This document shows positions 24,403 to 29,801 of a stretch of 29,801 nt of DNA, one piece after another. The position numbers were made by a program, and so were the translations under genes. The notes under the pieces were generated by a model. The model worked only from the letters and a program-made list of their open reading frames with translations, had not been told where the DNA came from and did no database searches. Source of the DNA: a virus; the IMG/VR virus record IMGVR_UViG_3300006565_000010, positions 1-29,801 of that record; one strand, 5' to 3'. Each line of letters opens with the position of its first letter. Within the stretch, counting starts at the first letter, position 1.

Positions 24403-24549
24403 ATGCCTAAAGAAAGTAAACAGTGGAAGGATTCTTCTTCTGTCGATAACGCTGAGGCGATGGGAATGAAAGCTAAAGAAGCAGCTTCGTTTCTGCGTTC
24501 CACAGCACTAGGTAACCAACATTCGGGCGGTCGCCCGTTCGGGAAGTGA
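24403..24549 (+). CDS. Small hypothetical protein in lysis cassette (48 aa)
   Basis: The ATG at 24403 follows GAAGTGAGGTAG. The 48-residue polar product (MPKESKQWKDSSSVDNAEAM, then GMKAKEAASFLRSTALGNQH and a Gly/Arg end) has no membrane segment and looks helical in the middle. It lies between endolysin and holin. It could modulate lysis, but I recognise no family. The TGA stop is one base before the holin ATG (TGAAATG). A longer in-frame start at 24364 is rejected because it would overlap the leader and lacks a ribosome-binding site. Confidence 0.6.
   Translation: MPKESKQWKDSSSVDNAEAMGMKAKEAASFLRSTALGNQHSGGRPFGK
24524..24537 (+). promoter_or_regulatory. Short GC-rich hairpin before the holin gene
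   Basis: CGGGCG (24524-24529) and CGCCCG (24532-24537) are perfect complements with a GT centre, so the real loop would open to about four bases with a five-pair stem. It lies just before the holin ribosome-binding site (GGGAAGTGA, 24541-24549). It might tune holin translation; it also encodes the end of the small upstream protein. Confidence 0.25.
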
Positions 24550-24550
24550 A

Positions 24551-24745
24551 ATGACTGAAGGTTCAGCCAAGAAACCATTTGACTGGGGCGATTGGATTGA
24601 GCGTTCTGTTTGGACTGCGGTCGAAGCAGGGCTCGCTATTCTTGTTGTCACAGACGTATCAAGCTTCAAAGCTGCTGCATCTGCAGCGGCTGCGGCTGGC
24701 ATAGCGGCTCTGAAGTCGCTAGCCAAGCAACGTCTGGCTCGGTGA
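24551..24745 (+). CDS. Holin (phage r1t-type, 64 aa)
   Basis: This small membrane protein should make pores in the cell membrane so that the endolysin reaches the wall. The N-terminus has WGDWIERSVWTAVEAG, then one hydrophobic segment (VEAGLAILVVTD, about 24-35), a short polar turn, and an Ala-rich second segment (SFKAAASAAAAAGIAALKSL, about 38-57) with a basic end (AKQRLAR). This order, W-x-x-x-x-x-R-x-V-x-T-x at the front and an Ala-rich second helix ending in Lys/Arg, fits the r1t holin family of Gram-positive and actinobacterial phages. It follows the endolysin closely. The stop overlaps the next GTG (GTGA). Confidence 0.75.
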   Translation: MTEGSAKKPFDWGDWIERSVWTAVEAGLAILVVTDVSSFKAAASAAAAAGIAALKSLAKQRLAR

Positions 24746-25074
24746 TACCTGTGGGGGACGACGAGGCTTTCGATGACATCTGGGCAGACTGGATGGCAGA
24801 AGAAGGTTTAGAGATGGAAGAAGAGATTGAGCTAACCCTTCTAGAGTCTCGTGGCACCCTCGATATGCAGGACGGCACTCATGCCCAGTGGGTTAATGGC
24901 GACCTTGGGGTTCTCTTAACTTTTTCTTCAGAAGAAGTTTCAGAACTTTTAGACGCTTGGGATGATGCTGTTGACGGCAACATAATTGCCTTGAGCAGCC
25001 TCATGCAGTGGCTCAACGGTTTCCAAGGTTTCCTTGCTTCTTGCATTAAAGCAAGATCGGATTTGGAAGATTAA
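24742..25074 (+). CDS. Acidic hypothetical protein at the end of the lysis cassette (110 aa)
   Basis: GTG at 24742 overlaps the holin stop (GTGA), the same coupling used by the split terminase genes; a second in-frame GTG at 24751 is possible. The 110-residue product is strongly acidic (DDEAFDDIWADWMAEEGLEM, then EEEIELTLLESRG) with a helical C-terminal half (EEVSELLDAWDDAVDGNIIA, then LSSLMQWLNGFQGFLA). No membrane segment or signal peptide is visible, so it is not a classic spanin. Function unknown. Its stop TAA overlaps the stop of the convergent sigma-like gene. Confidence 0.65.
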   Translation: MIPVGDDEAFDDIWADWMAEEGLEMEEEIELTLLESRGTLDMQDGTHAQWVNGDLGVLLTFSSEEVSELLDAWDDAVDGNIIALSSLMQWLNGFQGFLASCIKARSDLED

Positions 25075-25511
25075 TCCTTGAGTTTTCTCCACACAGCTTC
25101 ATGCTGAAGGAGATTACGACGGATCTTAGCTGCCAGTTCGTCACGTCTGCGCGCCAACGTGGTTTTGGGTATGTGCAGTACTCGTGCAACGAAGCGCAAG
25201 GAGAGGCCCACATCTACAAGGATGTGGTAAAGCCATTGTTCGTCCTCAGTCAATGAGTCAAAGACCTCTTCCACGGCATCTATTAAATCCCCTTCATCTC
25301 TGTAGACGCTTTCCCAAGAGGCAGAAGGTTCTTCGAAAGGGGCGGCGCTCATAAGAGCTTCCGCATCTGTTTCGGGGATATGATAAAGCCTGACGGCTCG
25401 ATACCATTCTGTGTCAGAAACAGCGACTCTGGACCGTTGCGGTCGCAAAGAAGGGAATTTGTAATCTCTTAATGATTGAAAGAATGTTTCAGGATCAAAT
25501 TCATTATCCAT
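25071..25511 (-). CDS. Sigma-70 region 4-like helix-turn-helix protein (146 aa)
   Basis: Residues about 84-137 form a sigma region 4-like module: FDSLTEDEQWLYHILVDVGL, then SLRFVARVLHIPKTTLARRR and a basic helix (DELAAKIRRNLLQ). Sigma region 4 normally binds the -35 box and the RNA polymerase flap, so this could be a phage transcription factor or a DNA-binding regulator. No region 2 is seen in the N-terminal 80 residues, which are acidic and Pro/Trp-containing. It is the last gene of the - strand operon and overlaps its upstream neighbour by eight bases. A switch role from early to late genes is inference. A different HTH protein of phage origin is the alternative. Confidence 0.6.
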   Translation of the reverse strand: MDNEFDPETFFQSLRDYKFPSLRPQRSRVAVSDTEWYRAVRLYHIPETDAEALMSAAPFEEPSASWESVYRDEGDLIDAVEEVFDSLTEDEQWLYHILVDVGLSLRFVARVLHIPKTTLARRRDELAAKIRRNLLQHEAVWRKLKD

Positions 25512-25953
25512 TGTCCCAGGGCAATAGCTTAGAGCTTATGGAGAAATAAGCTTTGCCCTCGGGGAACTTACCCAATGGTGCATCTTCCTTATTGATGATA
25601 TTAAGCATTTCGCTGTATTTAAGTTCAGCGAAATTCTGTCGGGTTGATGACCAGATCCAAAAGTATAAGTCCATTCCCGAGTGGTCCCACCAAGACAACG
25701 CAGATATCTTTTCCAATTTTAATTTCAGCGGCGTTTTGCCCATTCCCATCACTTCTACAAGCCGCTGAGGGTTTCCTTGTAAGTAATCAGGAGTATATCT
25801 AACTCCCAACGGCATTTTGTGTATATGGAACGGTGGGCGGTTCAAACCGTACCTAACCCAAGATTCGTTTCTTTCTTCAAAAGCTGTTTCAGCTTCATCT
25901 CCCATCTTGACGTAACGCTCTTGGTAGCTTCCTTGATGGAACGGTTTATTCAT
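25504..25953 (-). CDS. Putative PD-(D/E)XK-like nuclease-fold protein (149 aa)
   Basis: The ATG at 25953 overlaps the RusA stop (ATGA). The N-terminal helix contains YVKMGDEAETAFEERNESWV. This is followed by VRYTPDYL (Pro55-Asp56), LVEVMGMGK (Glu67-x-Met69, Lys73) and KLKLEKISALSWWD. The arrangement of acid, beta strand with PD, beta strand with E-x-x, then a Lys-rich helix resembles the PD-(D/E)XK fold, but the usual Lys of the third motif is Met, with Lys nearby. I recall similar proteins in actinophage replication regions without proven activity. The context beside RusA and the Cas4-like gene supports a DNA-processing role. Enzyme activity is not assured. Confidence 0.45.
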   Translation of the reverse strand: MNKPFHQGSYQERYVKMGDEAETAFEERNESWVRYGLNRPPFHIHKMPLGVRYTPDYLQGNPQRLVEVMGMGKTPLKLKLEKISALSWWDHSGMDLYFWIWSSTRQNFAELKYSEMLNIINKEDAPLGKFPEGKAYFSISSKLLPWDNG

Positions 25954-26288
25954 TTTTTCCTCCCGACAATTCTTTGAATTTGAATGTCGTCAGCGTAAGC
26001 GATGCCGTTTAAGGCATCTTCTATCGCTTTAAGGTAGTTGGTAGTATCTCCTCGGAGTTTGCTTTCCTCTCCTTCTAGCTGTGTGATGGTCACTTGCGCT
26101 CGCTTGGAACTAAAGACCACACTCATGCTTATGGGGCCTTCAAAGAGGGGCCCTTTGTAATGTTCTTTGACTGCGTTTTCGTAGTCCCGAGTATTTTTAG
26201 GAGTGTAAGCATAACCTTTTTTAGAAAATCTAGGTCTGCCTTTAACTTTTGGGCGGACTGGTATGGTGAATTTGTAAGACTTAGGCAC
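25950..26288 (-). CDS. rusA: RusA-family Holliday junction resolvase (112 aa)
   Basis: RusA cuts four-way DNA junctions made during recombination and replication, so branched phage DNA can be packaged. Seen: IPVRPKVKGRPRF at the start, YAYTPKNTRDYENAV, and the signature RGDTTNYLKAIEDALNGIAYADDIQI. Acidic residues are Asp81, Asp91 and Asp100/101, with Lys87. In E. coli RusA the first motif is DLDN; here it reads DTTN, so one of the two aspartates is Thr. Length is normal. The start is GTG at 26288, overlapping the primase stop by eight bases; its own stop overlaps the next ATG. Confidence 0.85.
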   Translation of the reverse strand: MPKSYKFTIPVRPKVKGRPRFSKKGYAYTPKNTRDYENAVKEHYKGPLFEGPISMSVVFSSKRAQVTITQLEGEESKLRGDTTNYLKAIEDALNGIAYADDIQIQRIVGRKK

Positions 26289-27183
26289 GCCTGTCGCCTA
26301 TCGCTGTCGCTGCTCGTTCAACGAGATTACGAAGTTGACGTTCTCGGTCTGCTCGGCCTGTGAACTTTTGTAAACGGTCATCGAATCGCCTTACCCAATC
26401 AAGAGTTGCGTCTATCGTAAACTCTTGCCAAATAAGACTGGTGGCAAACCCGAATAAAGACTTGCTTCGATCTTCGTGTTCGTTCTGTTCCCATAGTTCT
26501 TTAGCCAATCCAAGGAACTCCCCCTCCAGCCGAAAACCCCGATCAACATACTTCAGTTTCTTCGGCTCAGTCGCGGCGTGGAGGGGGAGCAGTTTCCGCA
26601 TTATGGCAGGTGGGGTCCTGTTTAGTAAAGCTTCTTTGGTGAATTTTTGCCAAGAGTACCCTTCTATCTCCTGTTTTCCTGGCGTTCGCCCTCCTGGGTA
26701 GGGCAACCGCAAACAGTTCCCTATTGAACCCTTTTCTAAAGATATTTGTTTGGGGTACACCTCGCGAATGGGCACGTCCACGATTCTGCACGCCCCAATA
26801 AGGGCTTGTCTAACCAAGCTTGCGGCCATAGGAGCCTGTAAGTAGACCCATACATGCACGCCTTTGGATCTGGATGGTTCTTTCCAAGAAGTAATACCCA
26901 TTTTTGTGAGTAATTTCTGTAAGTTCGTGGCATGAACATACGATATCTCTCCATCGTCTAGGTCTACTGCGCCCCAGTTGACCATCCAAACGCCATTCTT
27001 TTGCCAAAGAGGGTACACGCCAATGTTGGCATCACCTTCTAAATGCTTTTTGATTAGCTCTTCGTATTCTTCGCCATACGCCTCAACATAGTCCCCCTGT
27101 CGGGTAAGAGGCTTTACTCCTTTCGCTACGTTAGCGATGAAGCCGCCCTTGTGAAGCTCAGCGAAATCTTCTACTCCACCCAT
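26281..27183 (-). CDS. AEP-type primase (prim-pol-like, 300 aa)
   Basis: This is an archaeo-eukaryotic primase-superfamily protein, which makes primers and sometimes DNA. Core motifs are visible: the DxD metal site in WGAVDLDDG (Asp74, Asp76), the sGxH motif SRSKGVHVWVYL (His110), and a third motif region around NCLRLPYPGGRTPG (156-169). The C-terminal third (about 215-300) is helical (LWEQNEHEDRSKSLFGFATS; FDDRLQKFTGRADRERQLRN, then LVERAATAI), fitting the PriCT-like helical part that accompanies such primases. The ATG at 27183 overlaps the end of the helicase gene by 13 bases. It should work with the helicase encoded just upstream. Whether it primes only or also polymerises cannot be seen. 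Confidence 0.82.
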   Translation of the reverse strand: MGGVEDFAELHKGGFIANVAKGVKPLTRQGDYVEAYGEEYEELIKKHLEGDANIGVYPLWQKNGVWMVNWGAVDLDDGEISYVHATNLQKLLTKMGITSWKEPSRSKGVHVWVYLQAPMAASLVRQALIGACRIVDVPIREVYPKQISLEKGSIGNCLRLPYPGGRTPGKQEIEGYSWQKFTKEALLNRTPPAIMRKLLPLHAATEPKKLKYVDRGFRLEGEFLGLAKELWEQNEHEDRSKSLFGFATSLIWQEFTIDATLDWVRRFDDRLQKFTGRADRERQLRNLVERAATAIGDRRA

Positions 27184-28154
27184 CGGTCATCCAGTGGGAT
27201 ATCAGACTCGAAGTAGTCCCTGACAAATCCGCAGTTGGGATCCATGTAATAGTCAATGGGGTCGTGGGTGACGTGGCATGGCGGTCGCTTGTTCTTGCAG
27301 AGGTCCAGCGATACTGAAACCGAGTGCATGAGTCGTTCAGCGTCCGAAAGCTTTGGGTCATCACGTTTCCTAAATACGTTTAATTGAAGTATAGCATATT
27401 CATCGGCATTGAATTTGCCATCGTCCATCCCTCTGGAGCTACCACGAGTGGATCCTTTACCAGATTGGTGGATGAGGGCGGTTGGCATCTTCTCTGCTTC
27501 GGACCATTCTTTTAGCCCTTTAAGCACCTTTGACACTCCCTCATATCCGCTTGCCTGTGGGAGTTGCTCTAAGAAGTCAACCATGACAAAGCCTGCCTTG
27601 GCTTGCCAGTAATCTTCACATTCTCGCATGGCTTCCGACATATGTTCGAAAGACATAGCGTTAGGGAAAATTTTTATTCTGTCTAAGAAGGAGACTTTCG
27701 CTTCTTCAATCTCTTGTATGACTGCAGGATCTTGTGTCCGCAAACCATCTTCCACCTCCGCAAGATTGCGTTGGTAAAGAAGAGCGTAAAGTTTCGAGAC
27801 AACCAAGATCTCTGGTTCGTCGGGGGTGTAGATAATTCCATGAAAGTCTGGGTTCTGTAATAAGTTCGTTGCCATTGAGGAAAGGATTACAGCGGACTTG
27901 CCACTGTGTGCTCTGCCTGTAACGACTAGAACGTCGCTAGGCCAGATGCCTCTCATCTTTTGGTCTATGTCTGAAAGACCCATGTAGTAACAGTCGTCAC
28001 CACGTTGGGCATAGTCCACCCACTCATCCACTGCCGCTGAAGTGGGGCGGAACCATTTGTATTGTTGCTCTCCCAGTAGGTCGAGATCGACGCCCGCTAA
28101 AAGGGCATCGACCTCGGCCTCGGAAAGCTCTACGGCTTCTCCCTGGGTTTCCAT
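27171..28154 (-). CDS. DnaB/RecA-like replicative helicase (327 aa)
   Basis: A hexameric replicative helicase or RecA-like ATPase is expected. Walker A is GRAHSGKS (80-87), Walker B FVMVDFLEQ (189-197), and the sensor IHQSGKGS (229-236) holds the Gln/His that contacts phosphate. The helicase core is preceded by a short N-terminal region of about 55 acidic residues and YYMGLSDIDQKMRGIWPSD, the typical DnaB-type opening before the ATPase core. The usual DnaB N-terminal domain is missing, so this is a short phage version. The last part (about 275-327) contains LDLCKNKRPPCHVTHDPIDY. The start ATG is directly adjacent to the stop of the upstream gene (TAAATG). Confidence 0.85.
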   Translation of the reverse strand: METQGEAVELSEAEVDALLAGVDLDLLGEQQYKWFRPTSAAVDEWVDYAQRGDDCYYMGLSDIDQKMRGIWPSDVLVVTGRAHSGKSAVILSSMATNLLQNPDFHGIIYTPDEPEILVVSKLYALLYQRNLAEVEDGLRTQDPAVIQEIEEAKVSFLDRIKIFPNAMSFEHMSEAMRECEDYWQAKAGFVMVDFLEQLPQASGYEGVSKVLKGLKEWSEAEKMPTALIHQSGKGSTRGSSRGMDDGKFNADEYAILQLNVFRKRDDPKLSDAERLMHSVSVSLDLCKNKRPPCHVTHDPIDYYMDPNCGFVRDYFESDIPLDDRWVE

Positions 28155-28874
28155 TTAGGAATGAAGCTCCTCGCGTCGGGCCAGCCAATCCCATTCCACT
28201 GCGTCAGCTTCAGTCTGGCCTGCGGCCTGATCGAACACGCGGAGAGGGACATTGCTGTCGCCGTCGTTGACCCACATCCCGAAGTCTTGTTTGACTTCGA
28301 TTCCTAAATGAGCAAGAGCGTCTTTGCCAATAGAAAAGTTGGGGTAACTTGTTCCACGGTTGGTGGTGTCAGTCGTCCCGTCAGCTTTTTCTTTGACTTT
28401 ATAAACTTCGATGGTGTTCCCATCTTCGTCTCGCCATTCTTGTGGGTGGAAAGCAATGAGGTTCCAGCCAGCCTGACGAACGTCAGCTTGCTTGCCTACG
28501 CAAAGCGGTGTTCGCTTGTAGACACGACCAGTTACTTTTCCGCCTGATGGGGCAGAAGCTTTCGGTCGTACTGGAGTGCTACTCGCAGGGGCTTCCTCAG
28601 ATGAGGTGGGCTTATCACCGTCAGGCCTGGAAACGCCGCTTTTCAGGCGTCGCATCACAACCCCGTCAGGAGAAAGGTCAACTTCCTGCCCTGCTTGTTT
28701 CAGCACTTCATTCTTTACATCAGCGAACAAGGCATTTGCTTCAGCGATAATGCCTTCATCGCCCATTGATTCGGGGACAGTTCGCTCTATGGAGAGCGAA
28801 TAGTCCGCTGTTTCATACGGGGCTTCGCTCACTTTTTGAGTGAAGCTAACCGTTATTTTTGCATTTTCTGTCAT
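28155..28874 (-). CDS. Unknown protein in replication operon (239 aa)
   Basis: The ATG at 28874 is preferred because GGGAGGATGAA precedes it; the frame is open upstream to 29027, so a longer form cannot be excluded. The protein has a beta-rich N-terminal domain (residues 1-60, TENAKITVSFTQKVSEAPYE and TADYSLSIERTVPES), a helix, a disordered Pro/Ser/Lys linker (about 117-140, SEEAPASSTPVRPKASAP), and a C-terminal domain (about 143-239) with GRVYKRTPLCVGKQADVRQA, GWNLIAFHPQEWRDEDGN and FSIGKDALAHLGIEVKQDFG. I recognise no family. Its place before the helicase suggests a replication or DNA-binding accessory role, e.g. a single-strand-binding-like protein, but that is inference. Confidence 0.7.
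   Translation of the reverse strand: MTENAKITVSFTQKVSEAPYETADYSLSIERTVPESMGDEGIIAEANALFADVKNEVLKQAGQEVDLSPDGVVMRRLKSGVSRPDGDKPTSSEEAPASSTPVRPKASAPSGGKVTGRVYKRTPLCVGKQADVRQAGWNLIAFHPQEWRDEDGNTIEVYKVKEKADGTTDTTNRGTSYPNFSIGKDALAHLGIEVKQDFGMWVNDGDSNVPLRVFDQAAGQTEADAVEWDWLARREELHS
28822..28846. other. Inverted repeat near the start of the 239-residue protein gene
   Basis: GCTTCGCTCA (28822-28831) and TGAGTGAAGC (28837-28846) are complementary over ten positions with one G-T wobble on the + strand and a five-base loop CTTTT. On the - strand transcript the wobble becomes an A-C mismatch. It lies 28-52 bases inside the gene that starts at 28874. Coding sequence explains it adequately; a role is uncertain. 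Confidence 0.25.
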
Positions 28875-29043
28875 TTCATCCTCCCTTTGGATGTTTGTCC
28901 AACAGACTTTTTTGCGAAGCCGATGATATTCCGACGGCTTGTATTCACGAATAATTGGTTTGATGCGTATTGGGAAATTGAACTTGCCCGCACAATAGCT
29001 TACATGAAAAGACATGAGTTCGCCCAACGGCCTACGGCACGTC
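28875..29043 (-). other. Gap in the replication operon, no confident gene
   Basis: This is the only stretch above 100 bases in the - strand operon without a clear gene. The frame of the following gene stays open through it from an ATG at 29015 or a start at 29027, which would add 47-51 residues (MSFHVSYCAGKFNFPIRIKP...). I favour non-coding leader because GGGAGGA precedes the ATG at 28874. A short stem (TTGGA/TCCAA, 28887-28891 and 28898-28902) lies just before the ribosome-binding site. No convincing promoter was found. Confidence 0.3.
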
Positions 29044-29394
29044 TTAGTTGATAGTGAGCCTTCTCCCGCACGTCCACCATTTCCATCCCCCTGCCTCCCA
29101 TATGTGGATTCCCATTTCTATGTTAGCATCATAATCGTAGCGTTGCGCCCAGCGCTCTTCCCCAAATACATCCGCCCAGAAAAAACGGTTGACTTGCATG
29201 ACACCGTGGTCATCTGATTTTGAGTTTACGGCGGTGGGGCTCATCAGGCTTTCACACCATACGACCCCGATAGCGTTTTTGCATCCCCATTCTTCGTACT
29301 CGCATAGCGCTGCAGGGACTTCATGGTTGGGTGGTTCCACGTTGACTGAAGCGAAGTCCAAGATACCCCAGATTACAAGCCAGACGTTTACCAT
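29044..29394 (-). CDS. Lysozyme/SLT-fold protein with N-terminal membrane segment (116 aa)
   Basis: The C-terminal part resembles a small lysozyme or soluble lytic transglycosylase fold: VVWCESLMSPTAVNSKSDDH with Glu48 as likely catalytic acid, GVMQVNRFFW (64-73) matching the G-x-x-Q-x-N motif, and WKWWTCGRR near the end. Residues 2-17 (VNVWLVIWGILDFASV) form a short hydrophobic segment that may be a signal or anchor, so the domain would act outside the membrane. Cys31, 38, 47 and 109 could form disulfides. ATG at 29394 overlaps the end of the upstream gene; a longer start at 29460 is less likely. It lies in the replication operon, away from the lysis cassette, so a role in early cell-wall passage or a moron-type function is possible. 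Confidence 0.65.
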   Translation of the reverse strand: MVNVWLVIWGILDFASVNVEPPNHEVPAALCEYEEWGCKNAIGVVWCESLMSPTAVNSKSDDHGVMQVNRFFWADVFGEERWAQRYDYDANIEMGIHIWEAGGWKWWTCGRRLTIN

Positions 29395-29801
29395 GATTCT
29401 GGTTTCCCTTGTCCTAGGTGTTTGCCTCGGCATTTGCCGTCTTGCCAGACAGGGCACCATTTAGGGGAGCAGTGCCATCCTGTCCAGTTCATCGGCCAAG
29501 GCTTAATGTCGGCGGTGATGAGGGGAACGATTGACCAGCACAGATCTATGAAAGCTTTATGGTCTGCTTCGTTGCGTTCGATGGGAATGTGTTGATACTG
29601 ACCATTGGCAAATACGGCAAGGTTAAACTTTTCTGCCCCTAATGCCCAACAGTAGGCGTGAGATTGGATATCCCAGCGACGCTTCTCCCACGGTTCGTAG
29701 AAACGTGAAGGATTTTTCCAATCCCATATCTCTCCAGACTCATCTTCCCAGTCGGCTGTGCCGCTTAGCCACAACTCGACACCCTTGCGTTTCCCTATTT
29801 T
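29388..29801 (-). CDS. Cas4/RecB-like PD-(D/E)XK nuclease, partial (5' end beyond window)
   Basis: The reading frame is open to the window end, so the N-terminus is missing. The visible part begins KIGKRKGVELWLSGTADWED. It contains the core of a RecB-type nuclease: Asp in GTADWED, D-x-K in IWDWKNPSR, and the Q-x-x-x-Y motif in WDIQSHAYCWAL, then a C-terminal cysteine group (WHCSPKWCPVWQDGKC), which in Cas4-like proteins helps bind an iron-sulfur cluster. Such enzymes resect DNA ends and work with phage recombination. Here the operon also holds RusA, primase and helicase. The earlier start suggested by a TTG at 29774 is internal to the domain and unlikely to be the real one. Confidence 0.78.
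   Translation of the reverse strand, partial: KIGKRKGVELWLSGTADWEDESGEIWDWKNPSRFYEPWEKRRWDIQSHAYCWALGAEKFNLAVFANGQYQHIPIERNEADHKAFIDLCWSIVPLITADIKPWPMNWTGWHCSPKWCPVWQDGKCRGKHLGQGKPESW

Noticed and set aside
1-29801. tRNA genes, CRISPR arrays, insertion sequences and integrase
   Set aside because: No cloverleaf with a CCA-type end, no spaced direct repeats, and no transposase or integrase motif were seen; subtle tRNAs would need a dedicated search.

Overview
The window is a continuous piece of a tailed double-stranded DNA phage genome, most likely a short-tailed (podovirus-like) phage. It runs from the small terminase gene through packaging, capsid, connector, fibre, internal virion protein and lysis genes on the + strand (about 70 to 25074). 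It then meets a convergent - strand operon of replication, recombination and nuclease genes (25071 to 29801), whose first visible gene is cut by the window end. I see no tail tube, tape measure or sheath gene. A P22 gp4-like adaptor and a P22 gp10-like protein directly follow the coat gene, and three long internal virion proteins precede lysis, which is the layout of a short-tailed phage. No integrase, repressor, tRNA, CRISPR array or insertion sequence was seen, so a lytic life cycle is likely but not proven.

Host: the endolysin (amidase plus C-terminal peptidoglycan-binding domain) and an r1t-type holin-like protein point to a Gram-positive host. Base composition is moderate. Together with the 2OG-Fe(II) oxygenase, collagen-like fibres and AEP-type primase, this resembles uncultured aquatic phages, perhaps of low-GC actinobacteria. 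The host call is an inference.

Layout: (1) 1-69 leader with a perfect inverted repeat. (2) 70-3489 packaging: small terminase, four small proteins, a 2OG-Fe(II) oxygenase on the opposite strand, then a large terminase split into separate ATPase and nuclease ORFs. (3) 3528-7727 head: two small proteins, portal, scaffold, major capsid protein, then a stem-loop. (4) 7795-10352 connector. (5) 10352-15447 fibres: an S74-chaperone fibre, a collagen-like fibre, two Mtd_N-type proteins, three beta-rich proteins with similar endings and two small proteins, almost all joined by one- to four-base stop/start overlaps. (6) 15460-23594 three internal virion (DNA ejection) proteins, the last of 1882 residues. 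(7) 23596-25074 lysis: amidase, small protein, holin, acidic protein. (8) On the - strand, in transcription order: Cas4-like nuclease (partial), lysozyme-fold protein with a membrane anchor, unknown 239-residue protein, DnaB/RecA-like helicase, AEP primase, RusA resolvase, possible PD-(D/E)XK protein and a sigma region 4-like protein.

The most noteworthy points are the split large terminase at its exact domain junction, the reversed oxygenase gene fitted between + strand genes with no spare bases, the tandem set of candidate receptor-binding proteins, the sigma-like protein ending the early operon against the late operon, and the second lysozyme-fold gene outside the lysis cassette.
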